DNA from: CAZSDU01 sp964429135
Lineage (GTDB): Bacteria; Bacteroidota; Bacteroidia; Bacteroidales; FEN-979
Direction: 5' to 3'
NCBI GenBank assembly: GCA_964429135.1
Contig: CAYSAU010000001.1
Span: 124,001 to 188,000, forward strand
DNA: 64,000 nt
Shown here in pieces: positions 24,622-33,531 of this stretch. Numbering within the stretch: position 1 is the stretch's first letter; every line of letters starts with the position of its first letter. The position numbers and the translations under genes are program-made. Under the pieces are notes generated by a model. That model ran no database searches, was not told the DNA's origin, and saw nothing but the letters and a program-made list of their open reading frames with translations.

Positions 24622-25216
24622 TGATTTTTTTTCTAAAGATGGTGAAGAATATCATTTTCAGGTCTTCCGCCAGCGAAAATTTTTCCAGGTATTTCAGGTT
24701 GATCCTTACCTTGTCGGGAAAGATGATGGTATCGTTATAATCTTTTGGGTTGCTGACAGATGCGAGGAGCTTTTCTTCATCCAGGTATTTCAGGGTGGCG
24801 GGACCGGTTATTCCCGGTCTGAGTATCAGTATTCTGCGATCTTCACCCTGAAGGGTATCCGCGTAACCCGGAACATCCGGCCTGGGACCCACGAAACTCA
24901 TGTCGCCGGTAAGGATGTTAAAAAGTTCAGGCAGCTCATCTATTTTCCACTTCCGGAGAAAGGCTCCGGCTGCGGTGATACGCTTGTCGTTTCCAGCTGT
25001 GATGGTATTGGGGTCAGCATTTGGAATCATGGTTCTGAATTTCAGAAGCGTAAACAGCTTACCATCCTTCCCAACCCGTTTCTGGCGAAAGAAAACAGAT
25101 CCGCCTGGTTTTTCGGACAGGATGATCAATGAGACCAGAATGAACAAAGGGGAAAAAAAAAGTATGGCAAGCAGAGAGAAAAAACGATCAAATATAAATT
25201 TGACGAAAAATCTCAT
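24611..25216 (-). CDS. Monotopic phosphosugar (bacterial sugar) transferase, PglC-like
   Basis: 201 residues, the short form without the extra membrane domain of WbaP. There is a single N-terminal hydrophobic hairpin (FFSLLAILFFSPLFILVSLI). The catalytic part follows: FFRQKRVGKDGKLFTLLKFRTM, then WKIDELPELFNILTGDMSFVGPRP with the conserved P-R-P. The family transfers a phosphosugar from a UDP-sugar to undecaprenyl phosphate on the cytoplasmic face of the membrane, the first step of glycan assembly. The pairing with a DegT aminotransferase suggests a bacillosamine-type sugar. It overlaps the purC stop by 4 bp. Confidence 0.9.
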   Translation of the reverse strand: MRFFVKFIFDRFFSLLAILFFSPLFILVSLIILSEKPGGSVFFRQKRVGKDGKLFTLLKFRTMIPNADPNTITAGNDKRITAAGAFLRKWKIDELPELFNILTGDMSFVGPRPDVPGYADTLQGEDRRILILRPGITGPATLKYLDEEKLLASVSNPKDYNDTIIFPDKVRINLKYLEKFSLAEDLKMIFFTIFRKKINAY

Positions 25217-26166
25217 GATCTGCTTTTTAGGAAGGCGGTGATATTGGATTCTATTCTCTGATGGATATTCGCTGTTTCGCCTCGTTTGAATGATAAACCG
25301 GTGATATTTTCATAGAGCTCAATATATCGTTCTGATATCTCTTTCACCCAGGAATCTGTCATCTCAGGGACCGTTTGGCCTTCTTTTCCCATGAATCCGT
25401 TGGCCATCAGCCATTCACGCACAAATTCCTTAGACAACTGCTTTTGTTGTTCCCCACGGGCAAATCGCTCGGCGTATCCATCCAGATAAAAATACCGAGA
25501 AGAATCAGGGGTATGGATCTCATCACACAGGTAGATTTTTCCGTCTGACGCTTTCCCAAATTCATATTTTGTATCGACCAGTATCAATCTTTTTTCAGCG
25601 GCTATCTCGGTCCCGCGCTGAAACAATGCCAGGGTGTATTTTTTGATCTGATCATATTCTTCTTTCGGGATTATTTTGCCGGCAATGATTTCCTCTTCCG
25701 TAATGTCTTCGTCATGTCCTTCAGCAGCTTTGGTAGTGGGTGTGATAATGGGTTCTGGAAAACGTTGATGTTCTTTCATCCCGTCCGGTACCGTGACCCC
25801 GCAAATATTGCGAATGCCTTTCTGGTAAGTCCTCCAGGAACTTCCGGTAAGATAGCCCCGGATGATCATTTCCACGGGATAGATTTTACAATATCTTCCG
25901 ATGGTCACATTGGGATCGGGTGAGGCGATTTTCCAGTTAGGACACAGGTCGGCAGTAGCATCCAGAAACATGGAAGCGATCTGGTTAAGCACCTGTCCTT
26001 TATACGGAATTCCACGGGGTAAAACCACATCAAAAGCTGAGATACGGTCGCTGGCCACCATCACCAGGTATTGGTCATCGATATTATAAACGTCTCTGAC
26101 TTTACCTTTATAAAGGTCCTTCTGACCGGGAAACGAGAAATTGCTTTTAATCAGGACGGAATCCAT
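25213..26166 (-). CDS. purC: Phosphoribosylaminoimidazole-succinocarboxamide synthase
   Basis: 317 residues from the ATG at 26166. The in-frame ATG at 26193 lies upstream of the promoter box and cannot be transcribed from it. SAICAR synthetase marks are DLYKGKVRDVYNI, VASDRISAFDVVLPRGIPYKG, IIRGYLTGSSWRTYQ and LVDTKYEFG. The enzyme joins CAIR and aspartate with ATP in purine synthesis. It is the first gene of a transcript that continues, by 4 bp overlap, into the two glycan genes, an uncommon partnership. Confidence 0.95.
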   Translation of the reverse strand: MDSVLIKSNFSFPGQKDLYKGKVRDVYNIDDQYLVMVASDRISAFDVVLPRGIPYKGQVLNQIASMFLDATADLCPNWKIASPDPNVTIGRYCKIYPVEMIIRGYLTGSSWRTYQKGIRNICGVTVPDGMKEHQRFPEPIITPTTKAAEGHDEDITEEEIIAGKIIPKEEYDQIKKYTLALFQRGTEIAAEKRLILVDTKYEFGKASDGKIYLCDEIHTPDSSRYFYLDGYAERFARGEQQKQLSKEFVREWLMANGFMGKEGQTVPEMTDSWVKEISERYIELYENITGLSFKRGETANIHQRIESNITAFLKSRS

Positions 26167-26179
26167 ATGCTTTTTTTTA

Positions 26180-26187
26180 CAAAAGTA
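26180..26187 (-). promoter_or_regulatory. -7 box of purC
   Basis: TACTTTTG on the minus strand, 13 bp before the ATG at 26166. It decides against the upstream ATG. Confidence 0.6.
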
Positions 26188-26225
26188 CATCAATTTTTTA
26201 GATGTTAACAGGGTATATAACTGTG

Positions 26226-27179
26226 CTATCTTTCTGGAGAGTATGCCTTCAGGATACGGCTCACCAGTTTATGGCGGATGATATCGGAATGATCAAGACA
26301 GATAAATTCAATTCCGGGAATGCCGGTGAGGATCTTCTGAGCATGAATAAGCCCTGAGGTTTGATTCCGGGGGAGGTCGATCTGGGTGATGTCGCCGGTG
26401 ACGATGAATTTAGCCGACGAGCCCATGCGGGTGAGGAACATCTTAAGCTGGTTGGGGGTGGTGTTCTGTGCCTCATCGAGCAAAACAAAGGCATTGTTCA
26501 GGGTACGTCCGCGCATAAATGCCAGGGGAGCAATTTCGATGACCCTGTCTTCCATGTACTGTAATAATTTTTGAGTGGGGAGCATGTCCCCAAGGGCATC
26601 ATAAAGCGGCTGAAGGTAGGGGTCCAGTTTTTCTTTCAAATCCCCGGGGAGAAAGCCAAGGTTCTCTCCGGCTTCTACTGCAGGACGGGTAAGGATGATC
26701 CGCTGTATCTCCTTGTTTTTCAAGGCGCGTACTGCCAAAGCAACGGCCGTATAAGTCTTGCCTGTTCCGGCCGGACCAATGGCGAATACAAGATCGTTTT
26801 TTTCACTGCTTTCCACCAGACGACGCTGGTTAGGTGTCCGGGCACGGATCAACATACCGTTTTTTCCATGAACCAAGATGCCATCAGAGGATTCATTGCC
26901 GAAAGATTGCCCATTTCCGGCAAGGGGTTCATAACCCATCAGGTTTTCAATATCTTTTTTTGTCAGACGTCCGAACTTTTCAAAATGCAGAATCAGTGAA
27001 GTAAACCTTTGTTCAAAGTTGAGCAGATCAGATTCTTCCCCTATGGCTTTAACAAAATTATCCCTCGAAAGAATTTTCAGTTTTGGATAGAAGTTTCGAA
27101 TAACCTCCAAATTCTGGTCATTAGAGCCAAAAATATCAAGCGGATGGACGGATTCTATGCTGATTGTTTTCTCACTCAT
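26226..27179 (-). CDS. PhoH family ATPase
   Basis: 317 residues from the ATG at 27179; the upstream in-frame ATG at 27233 precedes the promoter. Walker A is FAIGPAGTGKTYTAVALAV and Walker B is AFVLLDEAQNTT; a KIMxIxTRxG-like helicase motif lies after it (LKMFLTRMGSSAKFIVTGD). The N-terminal ~110 residues carry the small RNA-binding-like domain of PhoH/YbeZ proteins. PhoH proteins are ATPases linked to RNA handling and ribosome maturation, often near ybeY, which is absent here. The promoter is interleaved with that of the divergent SAM hydrolase gene. Confidence 0.92.
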   Translation of the reverse strand: MSEKTISIESVHPLDIFGSNDQNLEVIRNFYPKLKILSRDNFVKAIGEESDLLNFEQRFTSLILHFEKFGRLTKKDIENLMGYEPLAGNGQSFGNESSDGILVHGKNGMLIRARTPNQRRLVESSEKNDLVFAIGPAGTGKTYTAVALAVRALKNKEIQRIILTRPAVEAGENLGFLPGDLKEKLDPYLQPLYDALGDMLPTQKLLQYMEDRVIEIAPLAFMRGRTLNNAFVLLDEAQNTTPNQLKMFLTRMGSSAKFIVTGDITQIDLPRNQTSGLIHAQKILTGIPGIEFICLDHSDIIRHKLVSRILKAYSPER

Positions 27180-27189
27180 GAAAAATATG

Positions 27190-27197
27190 TACCTTTG
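27190..27197 (+). promoter_or_regulatory. -7 box of the SAM hydrolase gene
   Basis: TACCTTTG, 25 bp before the ATG at 27223. Only 6 bp separate it from the minus-strand box of phoH. Confidence 0.55.
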
Positions 27198-27203
27198 AAT
27201 ACG

Positions 27204-27211
27204 CAAAAATA
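27204..27211 (-). promoter_or_regulatory. -7 box of phoH
   Basis: TATTTTTG on the minus strand, 24 bp before the ATG at 27179. Confidence 0.55.
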
Positions 27212-27222
27212 CAAATAATTCA

Positions 27223-28002
27223 ATGGCCATCATTACGCTGACCAGTGACTGGGGACTTAAGGATCACTATTCCGCTGCTGTAAAAGGTGCTATACTCCGT
27301 CATCTGCCCGGAGTGACCATTGTTGATATTTCACATCGCATCCCTCCATTTGATCTGAATCAGGCTGCCTTTATCATACGCAACTTTTATCGTGACTTCC
27401 CTGAAGGCACAGTGCATATTCTGGCCGTGAATACGGAAGCAGGCATTAATACCCCCCACACCCTGGTCCTTTATCAGGGTCACTATTTTATTGCAGCAGA
27501 CAATGGGATTTTTTCCCTTATCTTCGACCGGAAACCTGATCGTATCATCGATATTGACATCATTCAGGATTCTGATTACTTCACCTTTCCTGCAAAAGAT
27601 GTTTTTGCAAAAGTTGCCTGTCATATTGTCGGTGGAAAACCCCTTGAAGAACTGGGTCATCCCAAGGATAAAGTCGTGGCCAAAATGGCTTTTCAGCCCG
27701 TGATACAGGGAAACCTGATCAAGGGCAAAGTGATCTATATCGATAACTATGAAAATGTTTTCACCAACCTTACCGAAGACCTTTTTAAAACCCATGTAAA
27801 AAATCGGAAATTTGTGATCACTTTCCGCTCTCCTTCCTATCGCATCACCCAGCTCAGCAAATCTTACCAGGATGTCAATGAAGGTGAGATGCTGGCGTTG
27901 TTTAGTGCCAGCGGTCACCTTGAAATCGCCATCAACAGGAGTAAGGCCAGCAGCCTTTTAGGACTGAAGATGGACCAAGCGGTCACGATAGAAATTTTAT
28001 AA
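27223..28002 (+). CDS. SAM hydrolase / adenosyl-hydroxide transferase (DUF62 family)
   Basis: 259 residues. The family start ITLTSDWGLKDHYSAAVKGAIL carries the conserved aspartates. DISHRIPPFDLNQAAFIIRN and the C-terminal YIDNYENVFTNLT are the other signature parts. Members split S-adenosylmethionine with water to adenosine and methionine; the related fluorinase uses halide. Here HILAVNTEAG replaces the usual VVDPGVG strand end, as in other Bacteroidetes members. The cellular role is uncertain. It is followed after 28 bp by mgsA. Confidence 0.85.
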   Translation: MAIITLTSDWGLKDHYSAAVKGAILRHLPGVTIVDISHRIPPFDLNQAAFIIRNFYRDFPEGTVHILAVNTEAGINTPHTLVLYQGHYFIAADNGIFSLIFDRKPDRIIDIDIIQDSDYFTFPAKDVFAKVACHIVGGKPLEELGHPKDKVVAKMAFQPVIQGNLIKGKVIYIDNYENVFTNLTEDLFKTHVKNRKFVITFRSPSYRITQLSKSYQDVNEGEMLALFSASGHLEIAINRSKASSLLGLKMDQAVTIEIL

Positions 28003-28030
28003 AGTGATAAGCTGATAGTGTTGTATAGTT

Positions 28031-28498
28031 ATGGAAAAATCAAAAAATATTGCCCTGGTTGCCCACGATAACAGGAAAATGGACCTGGTGGAATGGGTGG
28101 AATTCAATTATAAAACCCTGTTGGGACATCGCCTTGTCTGCACGGGCACGACCGGAAAACTGATCGAGAAAACGATTTTGAAAAAACTTGAAGAAGGAGA
28201 AAAAATTGAACAGGACATCATTAAACTCAGATCTGGTCCTTTGGGTGGGGATATGCAGTTGGGCGCGATGATCGCAGAAGGGAAGATCGATATCCTGATT
28301 TTTTTCTGGGATCCTATGCAACCTCAACCTCATGATGTGGATGTTAAGGCATTATTGCGGATCACCGTGGTCTATAATGTGCCAACTGCCTGTAACCGGT
28401 CTACGGCTGACTTTTTGGTTTCCTCTCATTTGCTTGGCGAAAAATACTCACCCAGGCTGGTCGATTATTCCGGATACATCTCAAGGAGTGTTTTGTGA
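28031..28498 (+). CDS. mgsA: Methylglyoxal synthase
   Basis: 155 residues. IALVAHDNRKMDLVEW, then RLVCTGTTGKLIE, and the active-site stretch SGPLGGDMQLGAMIAEG with the catalytic aspartate; the substrate histidine is in DPMQPQPHDVDVKAL. It converts dihydroxyacetone phosphate to methylglyoxal and phosphate, a bypass used when phosphate is short or sugar phosphates build up. The length is normal. It probably shares the transcript of the SAM hydrolase gene. Confidence 0.95.
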   Translation: MEKSKNIALVAHDNRKMDLVEWVEFNYKTLLGHRLVCTGTTGKLIEKTILKKLEEGEKIEQDIIKLRSGPLGGDMQLGAMIAEGKIDILIFFWDPMQPQPHDVDVKALLRITVVYNVPTACNRSTADFLVSSHLLGEKYSPRLVDYSGYISRSVL

Positions 28499-28512
28499 AG
28501 CTGTAAAATTGC

Positions 28513-28520
28513 TAATTTTG
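28513..28520 (+). promoter_or_regulatory. -7 box of the gldFG operon
   Basis: TAATTTTG matches TAnnTTTG, 22 bp before the gldF ATG at 28542. Confidence 0.6.
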
Positions 28521-28541
28521 CATGCTTGTTAATACCAATGC

Positions 28542-29273
28542 ATGTTCACACTTTTTAAGAAAGAAGTCAACGGATTTTTGAATTCCCTGATCGGGTATAT
28601 CGTGATCATTGTTTTTTTACTGATCATGGGTTTGTTCCTTTGGGTTTTTCCCATGCAGTTCAATCTCCTTGATTTTGGCTATGCCAATCTTGACGGGTTA
28701 TTCATTTTATCCCCATTTGTTTTTCTTTTTTTAATCCCCGCCATCACGATGCGGTCTTTTGCCGATGAAAAGAAAAGCGGCACCCTTGAATTGCTGATGA
28801 CGCAACCATTATCCGACTTTCAGGTTATCCTGGCAAAATTTCTTGCGGGTGTGGTTCTCGTGATTTTTTCCCTGCTTCCGACTTTCGTTTATTTTATCTC
28901 CATCTATAAGCTTGGGCTTCCTCCTGGGAATCTGGATATGGGAGGAATTTGGGGTTCCTATTTGGGTTTGCTGTTTTTAGCCATGAGTTTTGTCGCGATC
29001 GGTGTGTTTGCCTCCTCTCTTACAGATAACCAGATTGTTTCCTTTATCCTTTCCGTCTTTCTTTGTTTCTTTTTTTATTTGGGTTTCGAATTGGTCGATT
29101 CCTTTATCCTTTCAGGGAATATCGGTTTGATGGTGGAATCCCTTGGCATTAATGCCCATTATAATGCGATGAGCCGCGGCGTGATTGATACGAGGGACCT
29201 GATCTACTTTTTAAGCCTGACCGGATTTTTTCTACTGCTCACTAAACTATCCCTTGAAAGCCGAAAATGGTAG
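28542..29273 (+). CDS. gldF: Gliding-motility-associated ABC transporter permease GldF
   Basis: 243 residues with six membrane helices, an ABC-2 type permease. The first residues FTLFKKEVNGFLNSLIGYIVI and the ITMRSFADEKKSGTLELLMTQPL segment (the coupling helix region) are typical of GldF. It forms a membrane complex with GldG and the GldA ATPase. The complex is associated with gliding in Flavobacteria and present in many non-gliding Bacteroidetes, where its substrate is not known. No gldA is found in the window. gldG follows by 22 bp. Confidence 0.9.
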   Translation: MFTLFKKEVNGFLNSLIGYIVIIVFLLIMGLFLWVFPMQFNLLDFGYANLDGLFILSPFVFLFLIPAITMRSFADEKKSGTLELLMTQPLSDFQVILAKFLAGVVLVIFSLLPTFVYFISIYKLGLPPGNLDMGGIWGSYLGLLFLAMSFVAIGVFASSLTDNQIVSFILSVFLCFFFYLGFELVDSFILSGNIGLMVESLGINAHYNAMSRGVIDTRDLIYFLSLTGFFLLLTKLSLESRKW

Positions 29274-29295
29274 TTATAATTAGAGGAATCGCCAA

Positions 29296-31053
29296 ATGAA
29301 AGAAAAGAAAAATATACGACAGGCAAATATTACCCAGTTGTTCCTCGCCGTTATGATTATTTTGCTGGTTAATATTATTGCTTCGTTTATCTTCACCCGC
29401 TTTGACCTGACCTCGGAAAAACGTTATTCCCTATCTCCAGCCACCAAAAAGATTTTGAAGGAGCTAAAGGATGTCGTATTCTTTAAAGTTTACCTCGATG
29501 GTGATCTTCCACCCGGCTTCAAGCGTCTTTCCAATGAGACCAGGGAAATGCTGGATGAGTTCAGGGCATATAGCCATTATATTCAGTATGAATTCGTTGA
29601 CCCTTCTGCAAATCCAAATGCGAAAGACCGGAATGACGGCTATCGCCTGCTGGCGGAAAGAGGCTTGCAACCCGCTGATCTTCGAGTCAGTAAGAAAGGT
29701 CAGTCTTCCCAATTGATCATTTTTCCCGGCGCTTTTGTTTCCTACCAGGGTAAAGAGGTCCCCCTCCAACTGCTGATGACGCAATTGGGACAGGATTCCA
29801 AGCTCGTTCTGAATAATTCAATCCAGGGCTTGGAATATAATCTTGCCAGTGCCATTCAGAAACTCAGCACGACGACAAAACCTCAGATTGCATTCATTCA
29901 GGGGCAGGGAGAGTTGTCCCGGGAGGAAACCATTGACATTGAAAAAGCGCTGGGTGAATTCTATAGTGTCGACCGCATAGAAATCAATCATAAGATCAAC
30001 AGCCTGACGATCCGTATTAAAGCGGATTCAGTCCATGATCGCCTGGTTAACAAGTACAAGGCAATTATCATTGCCAGACCCACTAAAGCGTTTGATGAAA
30101 AGGATAAATTCCTGATCGACCAGTTCATCATGAGGGGAGGTAGGGTTTTGTGGTTGATGGATCCCGTTTTTGCAAGTATGGACAGCCTTGGAAAATACGG
30201 CGCCACCATGGGGATAACCAATGATGTTAACCTTGAAGACCAGCTTTTCACCTATGGCGTACGGATGAATACCAATCTTGTCATGGATCTGAATGCACTT
30301 CAGATTCCCATCAAAACCGGACAAATTGGTAATCAGCCCCAGCTTGAATATTTTCCTTTCTATTATTTTCCCGTACTGACCCCGGTGATCAGACATCCCG
30401 TTGTGAACGGGATGAATCTTGTACGCACAGAATTCATCAGCACCCTCGATACCGTATCGGCTCCCGGGATAAAAAAAACCATATTGCTGACCACTTCACC
30501 CTATTCCAGAACAGTCATTGCCCCTGCTTATATCGACCTTGAAATATTAAAACAACAACCCGATGAAAGGATGTATAACAAAGGTCCGCAAACTGTAGCT
30601 GTTTTGCTTGAGGGTGAATTCACCTCTGCTTATCTATACAGGATTCCTCCCGCCTTATCGGGAAATCCTGATCTCGACTTCAGGGGTAAAAGCAAAACAA
30701 CAAAAATGATGATTACAGGGGATGGGGATATGATAAAAAATCAATTCCATTACAGCCAGGGATATCCTCTGCCGCTGGGTTATGATCAATGGACTCGTCA
30801 GACCTTCGGGAACAAGGAATTTATCCTGAATGCGATAAATTACCTTTGCGATGATTCCGGTTTGATAGCTGTAAGATCAAGGGAGTTAAAGCTGAGACTG
30901 CTGGATACGACAAAAATCGCGCATCAGCGATTATTCTGGCAACTCATCAATATTTTACTTCCGGTCATCCTGATTCTTGGTTTTGGATTAATCAAATCAC
31001 GTGTCCGGAAAACTTCTCAAACCATAGCTGAAAAAAACATTCATTCATCCTAG
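29296..31053 (+). CDS. gldG: Gliding-motility-associated ABC transporter auxiliary protein GldG
   Basis: 585 residues: one N-terminal membrane helix (about 16-38), a large extracytoplasmic part of ABC_transp_aux type (SLSPATKKILKELKDVVFFKVYLDGD..., then KPQIAFIQGQGELSRE), and a C-terminal helix (INILLPVILILGFGLI) with a basic tail. GldG is the auxiliary periplasmic-facing subunit of the GldAFG complex. The length and topology are normal. It is cotranscribed with gldF and the DUF4340 gene. Confidence 0.9.
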   Translation: MKEKKNIRQANITQLFLAVMIILLVNIIASFIFTRFDLTSEKRYSLSPATKKILKELKDVVFFKVYLDGDLPPGFKRLSNETREMLDEFRAYSHYIQYEFVDPSANPNAKDRNDGYRLLAERGLQPADLRVSKKGQSSQLIIFPGAFVSYQGKEVPLQLLMTQLGQDSKLVLNNSIQGLEYNLASAIQKLSTTTKPQIAFIQGQGELSREETIDIEKALGEFYSVDRIEINHKINSLTIRIKADSVHDRLVNKYKAIIIARPTKAFDEKDKFLIDQFIMRGGRVLWLMDPVFASMDSLGKYGATMGITNDVNLEDQLFTYGVRMNTNLVMDLNALQIPIKTGQIGNQPQLEYFPFYYFPVLTPVIRHPVVNGMNLVRTEFISTLDTVSAPGIKKTILLTTSPYSRTVIAPAYIDLEILKQQPDERMYNKGPQTVAVLLEGEFTSAYLYRIPPALSGNPDLDFRGKSKTTKMMITGDGDMIKNQFHYSQGYPLPLGYDQWTRQTFGNKEFILNAINYLCDDSGLIAVRSRELKLRLLDTTKIAHQRLFWQLINILLPVILILGFGLIKSRVRKTSQTIAEKNIHSS

Positions 31054-31068
31054 TATCTCCGCTGAACC

Positions 31069-32148
31069 ATGAAGAAAAATAAGTATATCCTGATCATTGT
31101 CCTTGCTCTTGCAGTAATCACCCTCTTCCTTTTTTTAACGCATTCAAAGACTACCTTTAAAAGGGCACTGAGCGATTTCGCTGTGGATGACACCGCTACG
31201 ATTACCAGGATTTTCATGGCTGATAAAAACAACAATACAGTAAAACTCATCCGGCTGGAGCCCGGACGATGGATGGTCAATGATAAATACCCTGCACAGA
31301 ATCAATCCATCAACCTCTTACTGAAAACTATGCTTGACCTGGAAGTCAAACAACCTGTGGCAGCTTCAGCACACAATAACATCATTAAGGAGCTGGCGGT
31401 CAGTTCGGTCAAGGTTGAAATTTACCAACTCAAGTTCAGGATCAATTTTTTTGGTTGGATGAAATGTTTCCCCTATGAAAAACTTTCTAAAGTTTATTAT
31501 GTTGGAGGCGCCATTCCAAGCAACCTGGGATCCTATATGATTATGGAACATTCAACGGTTCCTTATGTGACATTTCTTCCGGGTTTCAGAGGATTTGTCT
31601 CTCCCAGGTATACTCCCCTGGAAAAAAACTGGAGAGATTATTCTGTTTTCAAAATTGGCATTCCCGGAATACATTCAGTACGTGTAGAATTTCCCTCAGA
31701 TCCGGATAATGCATATGAAATTAAAGAGGAAGGGGAAAAGCAATTTTCAATGAAATCCCTAACGGGGAATGACCCGGTGTTGAATTTTGACACCCTGAAA
31801 GTCCTGAATTTTCTTTCCGGATTCCGTGATCTGAATTTTGAAGCCTTGCTCAACGATATGGATCCGCTGATCAAAGATTCCGTGCTGAAATCGCCGCCTT
31901 TTTTGATTATTACCCTGACAGATACCAGCGGACAAAGCAGAAGGATGAAGGCATTCCATAAAGCAAATCATGGGGGACATGTGGATTACGAAGGGAAACC
32001 TCTTCCTTATGATCCGGACCGGTTGTATGCTTTGGTGAATGATGACCAGGATTTTGTCCTGATACAGTTTTTTGTTTTCGATAAAGTGTTGAGACCAAAG
32101 TTCTTTTTCCTGACTCCCGAAAAAAAGAAAGGCCATCCTCGCGGATGA
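31069..32148 (+). CDS. DUF4340 domain protein of the gldFG operon
   Basis: 359 residues: one N-terminal helix (ILIIVLALAVITLFLFL) and an extracytoplasmic domain with LIRLEPGRWMVNDKYPAQNQSINLLLKTM, the pattern of DUF4340 repeats (Trp, then a 'D...v..LL..l' helix). DUF4340 proteins are encoded next to ABC-2/GldG systems in many phyla and are thought to be accessory subunits; no activity is known. The last codons and stop lie inside the gdhA terminator hairpin. Confidence 0.78.
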   Translation: MKKNKYILIIVLALAVITLFLFLTHSKTTFKRALSDFAVDDTATITRIFMADKNNNTVKLIRLEPGRWMVNDKYPAQNQSINLLLKTMLDLEVKQPVAASAHNNIIKELAVSSVKVEIYQLKFRINFFGWMKCFPYEKLSKVYYVGGAIPSNLGSYMIMEHSTVPYVTFLPGFRGFVSPRYTPLEKNWRDYSVFKIGIPGIHSVRVEFPSDPDNAYEIKEEGEKQFSMKSLTGNDPVLNFDTLKVLNFLSGFRDLNFEALLNDMDPLIKDSVLKSPPFLIITLTDTSGQSRRMKAFHKANHGGHVDYEGKPLPYDPDRLYALVNDDQDFVLIQFFVFDKVLRPKFFFLTPEKKKGHPRG

Positions 32149-32150
32149 CC
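32120..32150 (-). terminator. Rho-independent terminator after gdhA
   Basis: On the minus strand: stem GG-T-CATCC / GGATG-G-CC (one mismatch), loop GCGA, then TTTCTTTTTT. It overlaps the end of the convergent DUF4340 gene. Confidence 0.72.
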
Positions 32151-32175
32151 CTTCAGCAATCAACATGAACTGAAA

Positions 32176-33531
32176 TTAAACAATGCCATGAGCCATCATG
32201 GCATCGGCTACTTTAACAAAGCCACCAATATTGGCGCCTTTTACATAATTGATGAAACCATCGGGTTCGGTTCCGTATTTCACACAGTTTTTATGAATAT
32301 TGATCATGATGGTATGTAACCTTTGATCAACTTCTTCTCTCGTCCAGGATAAACGCATTGAATTTTGAGACATTTCGAGACCGGAAGTGGCAACACCGCC
32401 TGCATTTGCTGCTTTCCCGGGTCCGTAAAGGATCTTCTTCTCGAGATATAATTCAATTGCTTCCGGGGTGGATGGCATATTGGCTCCTTCAGAAACACAG
32501 AAACAACCATTTGAAAGAAGTGCCTTTGCATCATTGCCGTCAATTTCATTCTGGGTCGCGGCAGGTAAGGCAATATCGCATTTGATTTCCCAGGGACGTT
32601 TGCCTTCAACAAATTTGGCTTCAGGATATTTGTTGCAGTATTCCTTGATACGTCCTCGTTTTACATTCTTCAGGTGCATCACGAAAGCAAGCTTTTCTGC
32701 GTCAATACCCTTGGGATCGTAAATATATCCTTCACTATCGGATAAGGTCACCACTTTGCCCCCTAATTCAGTAGCTTTCTGCGTGGCATACTGGGCAACA
32801 TTGCCTGAACCGGAGACCGTACAGATTTTTCCTTTAAAATCCAACCCCCTGGTTTTTAACATTTCTTCAGCAAAGTAAACCTGTCCGTAACCTGTTGCTT
32901 CGGGACGGATCAAAGACCCTCCCCACTCCAGTCCTTTGCCGGTAAGAACCCCGGTAAATTCATTACGAAGGCGCTTGTACTGACCGAACATGAATCCGAT
33001 CTCACGGCCACCAACACCGATATCACCGGCGGGTACATCCGTATCCGGACCTATGTGGCGTTGCAGTTCAGTCATAAAACTCTGACAGAAACGCATAACT
33101 TCATTATCGCTCTTCCCTTTTGGATCAAAATCAGATCCCCCTTTACCACCACCCATGGGCAAAGTAGTCAGACTGTTTTTAAATACCTGCTCAAAGGCAA
33201 GGAATTTAAGAATACCGAGATTAACCGTCGGATGAAAACGTAAACCTCCCTTATAAGGTCCAATGGCGCTGTTCATCTCTATACGATAGCCTCGATTGAT
33301 CTGGATTTCTCCTTTATCGTCCTGCCAGGGAACACGGAAAATGATCGTGCGCTCCGGTTCAGCAATTCGTTCCAGAATTTTGGCTTGCTTGTACTTCGGA
33401 TTTTCTTCAATGAATGGAATCAGCGTTTCTGCAACCTCCATGACAGCCTGATGAAATTCTTTTTCACCTTGATTCTTGGCAATGACCTTTGCCATGAAAT
33501 CATCGAGTAGTTTTTGATGCATTGGGTTCAT
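32176..33531 (-). CDS. gdhA: Glutamate dehydrogenase, NADP-type hexameric
   Basis: 451 residues, the length of the small hexameric class. Marks: INRGYRIEMNSAIGPYKGGLRF, then LPMGGGKGGSDFDPKGKSD with the catalytic lysines, PAGDIGVGGREIGFMFGQYKRL, and the coenzyme-binding VSGSGNVAQYATQKATELGG. It interconverts 2-oxoglutarate plus ammonium and glutamate with NAD(P)H. The GSGNVA loop rather than an acidic ending suggests NADP. It is monocistronic and diverges from the large operon starting at 33790; the 258 bp between them is very AT-rich. Confidence 0.95.
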   Translation of the reverse strand: MNPMHQKLLDDFMAKVIAKNQGEKEFHQAVMEVAETLIPFIEENPKYKQAKILERIAEPERTIIFRVPWQDDKGEIQINRGYRIEMNSAIGPYKGGLRFHPTVNLGILKFLAFEQVFKNSLTTLPMGGGKGGSDFDPKGKSDNEVMRFCQSFMTELQRHIGPDTDVPAGDIGVGGREIGFMFGQYKRLRNEFTGVLTGKGLEWGGSLIRPEATGYGQVYFAEEMLKTRGLDFKGKICTVSGSGNVAQYATQKATELGGKVVTLSDSEGYIYDPKGIDAEKLAFVMHLKNVKRGRIKEYCNKYPEAKFVEGKRPWEIKCDIALPAATQNEIDGNDAKALLSNGCFCVSEGANMPSTPEAIELYLEKKILYGPGKAANAGGVATSGLEMSQNSMRLSWTREEVDQRLHTIMINIHKNCVKYGTEPDGFINYVKGANIGGFVKVADAMMAHGIV

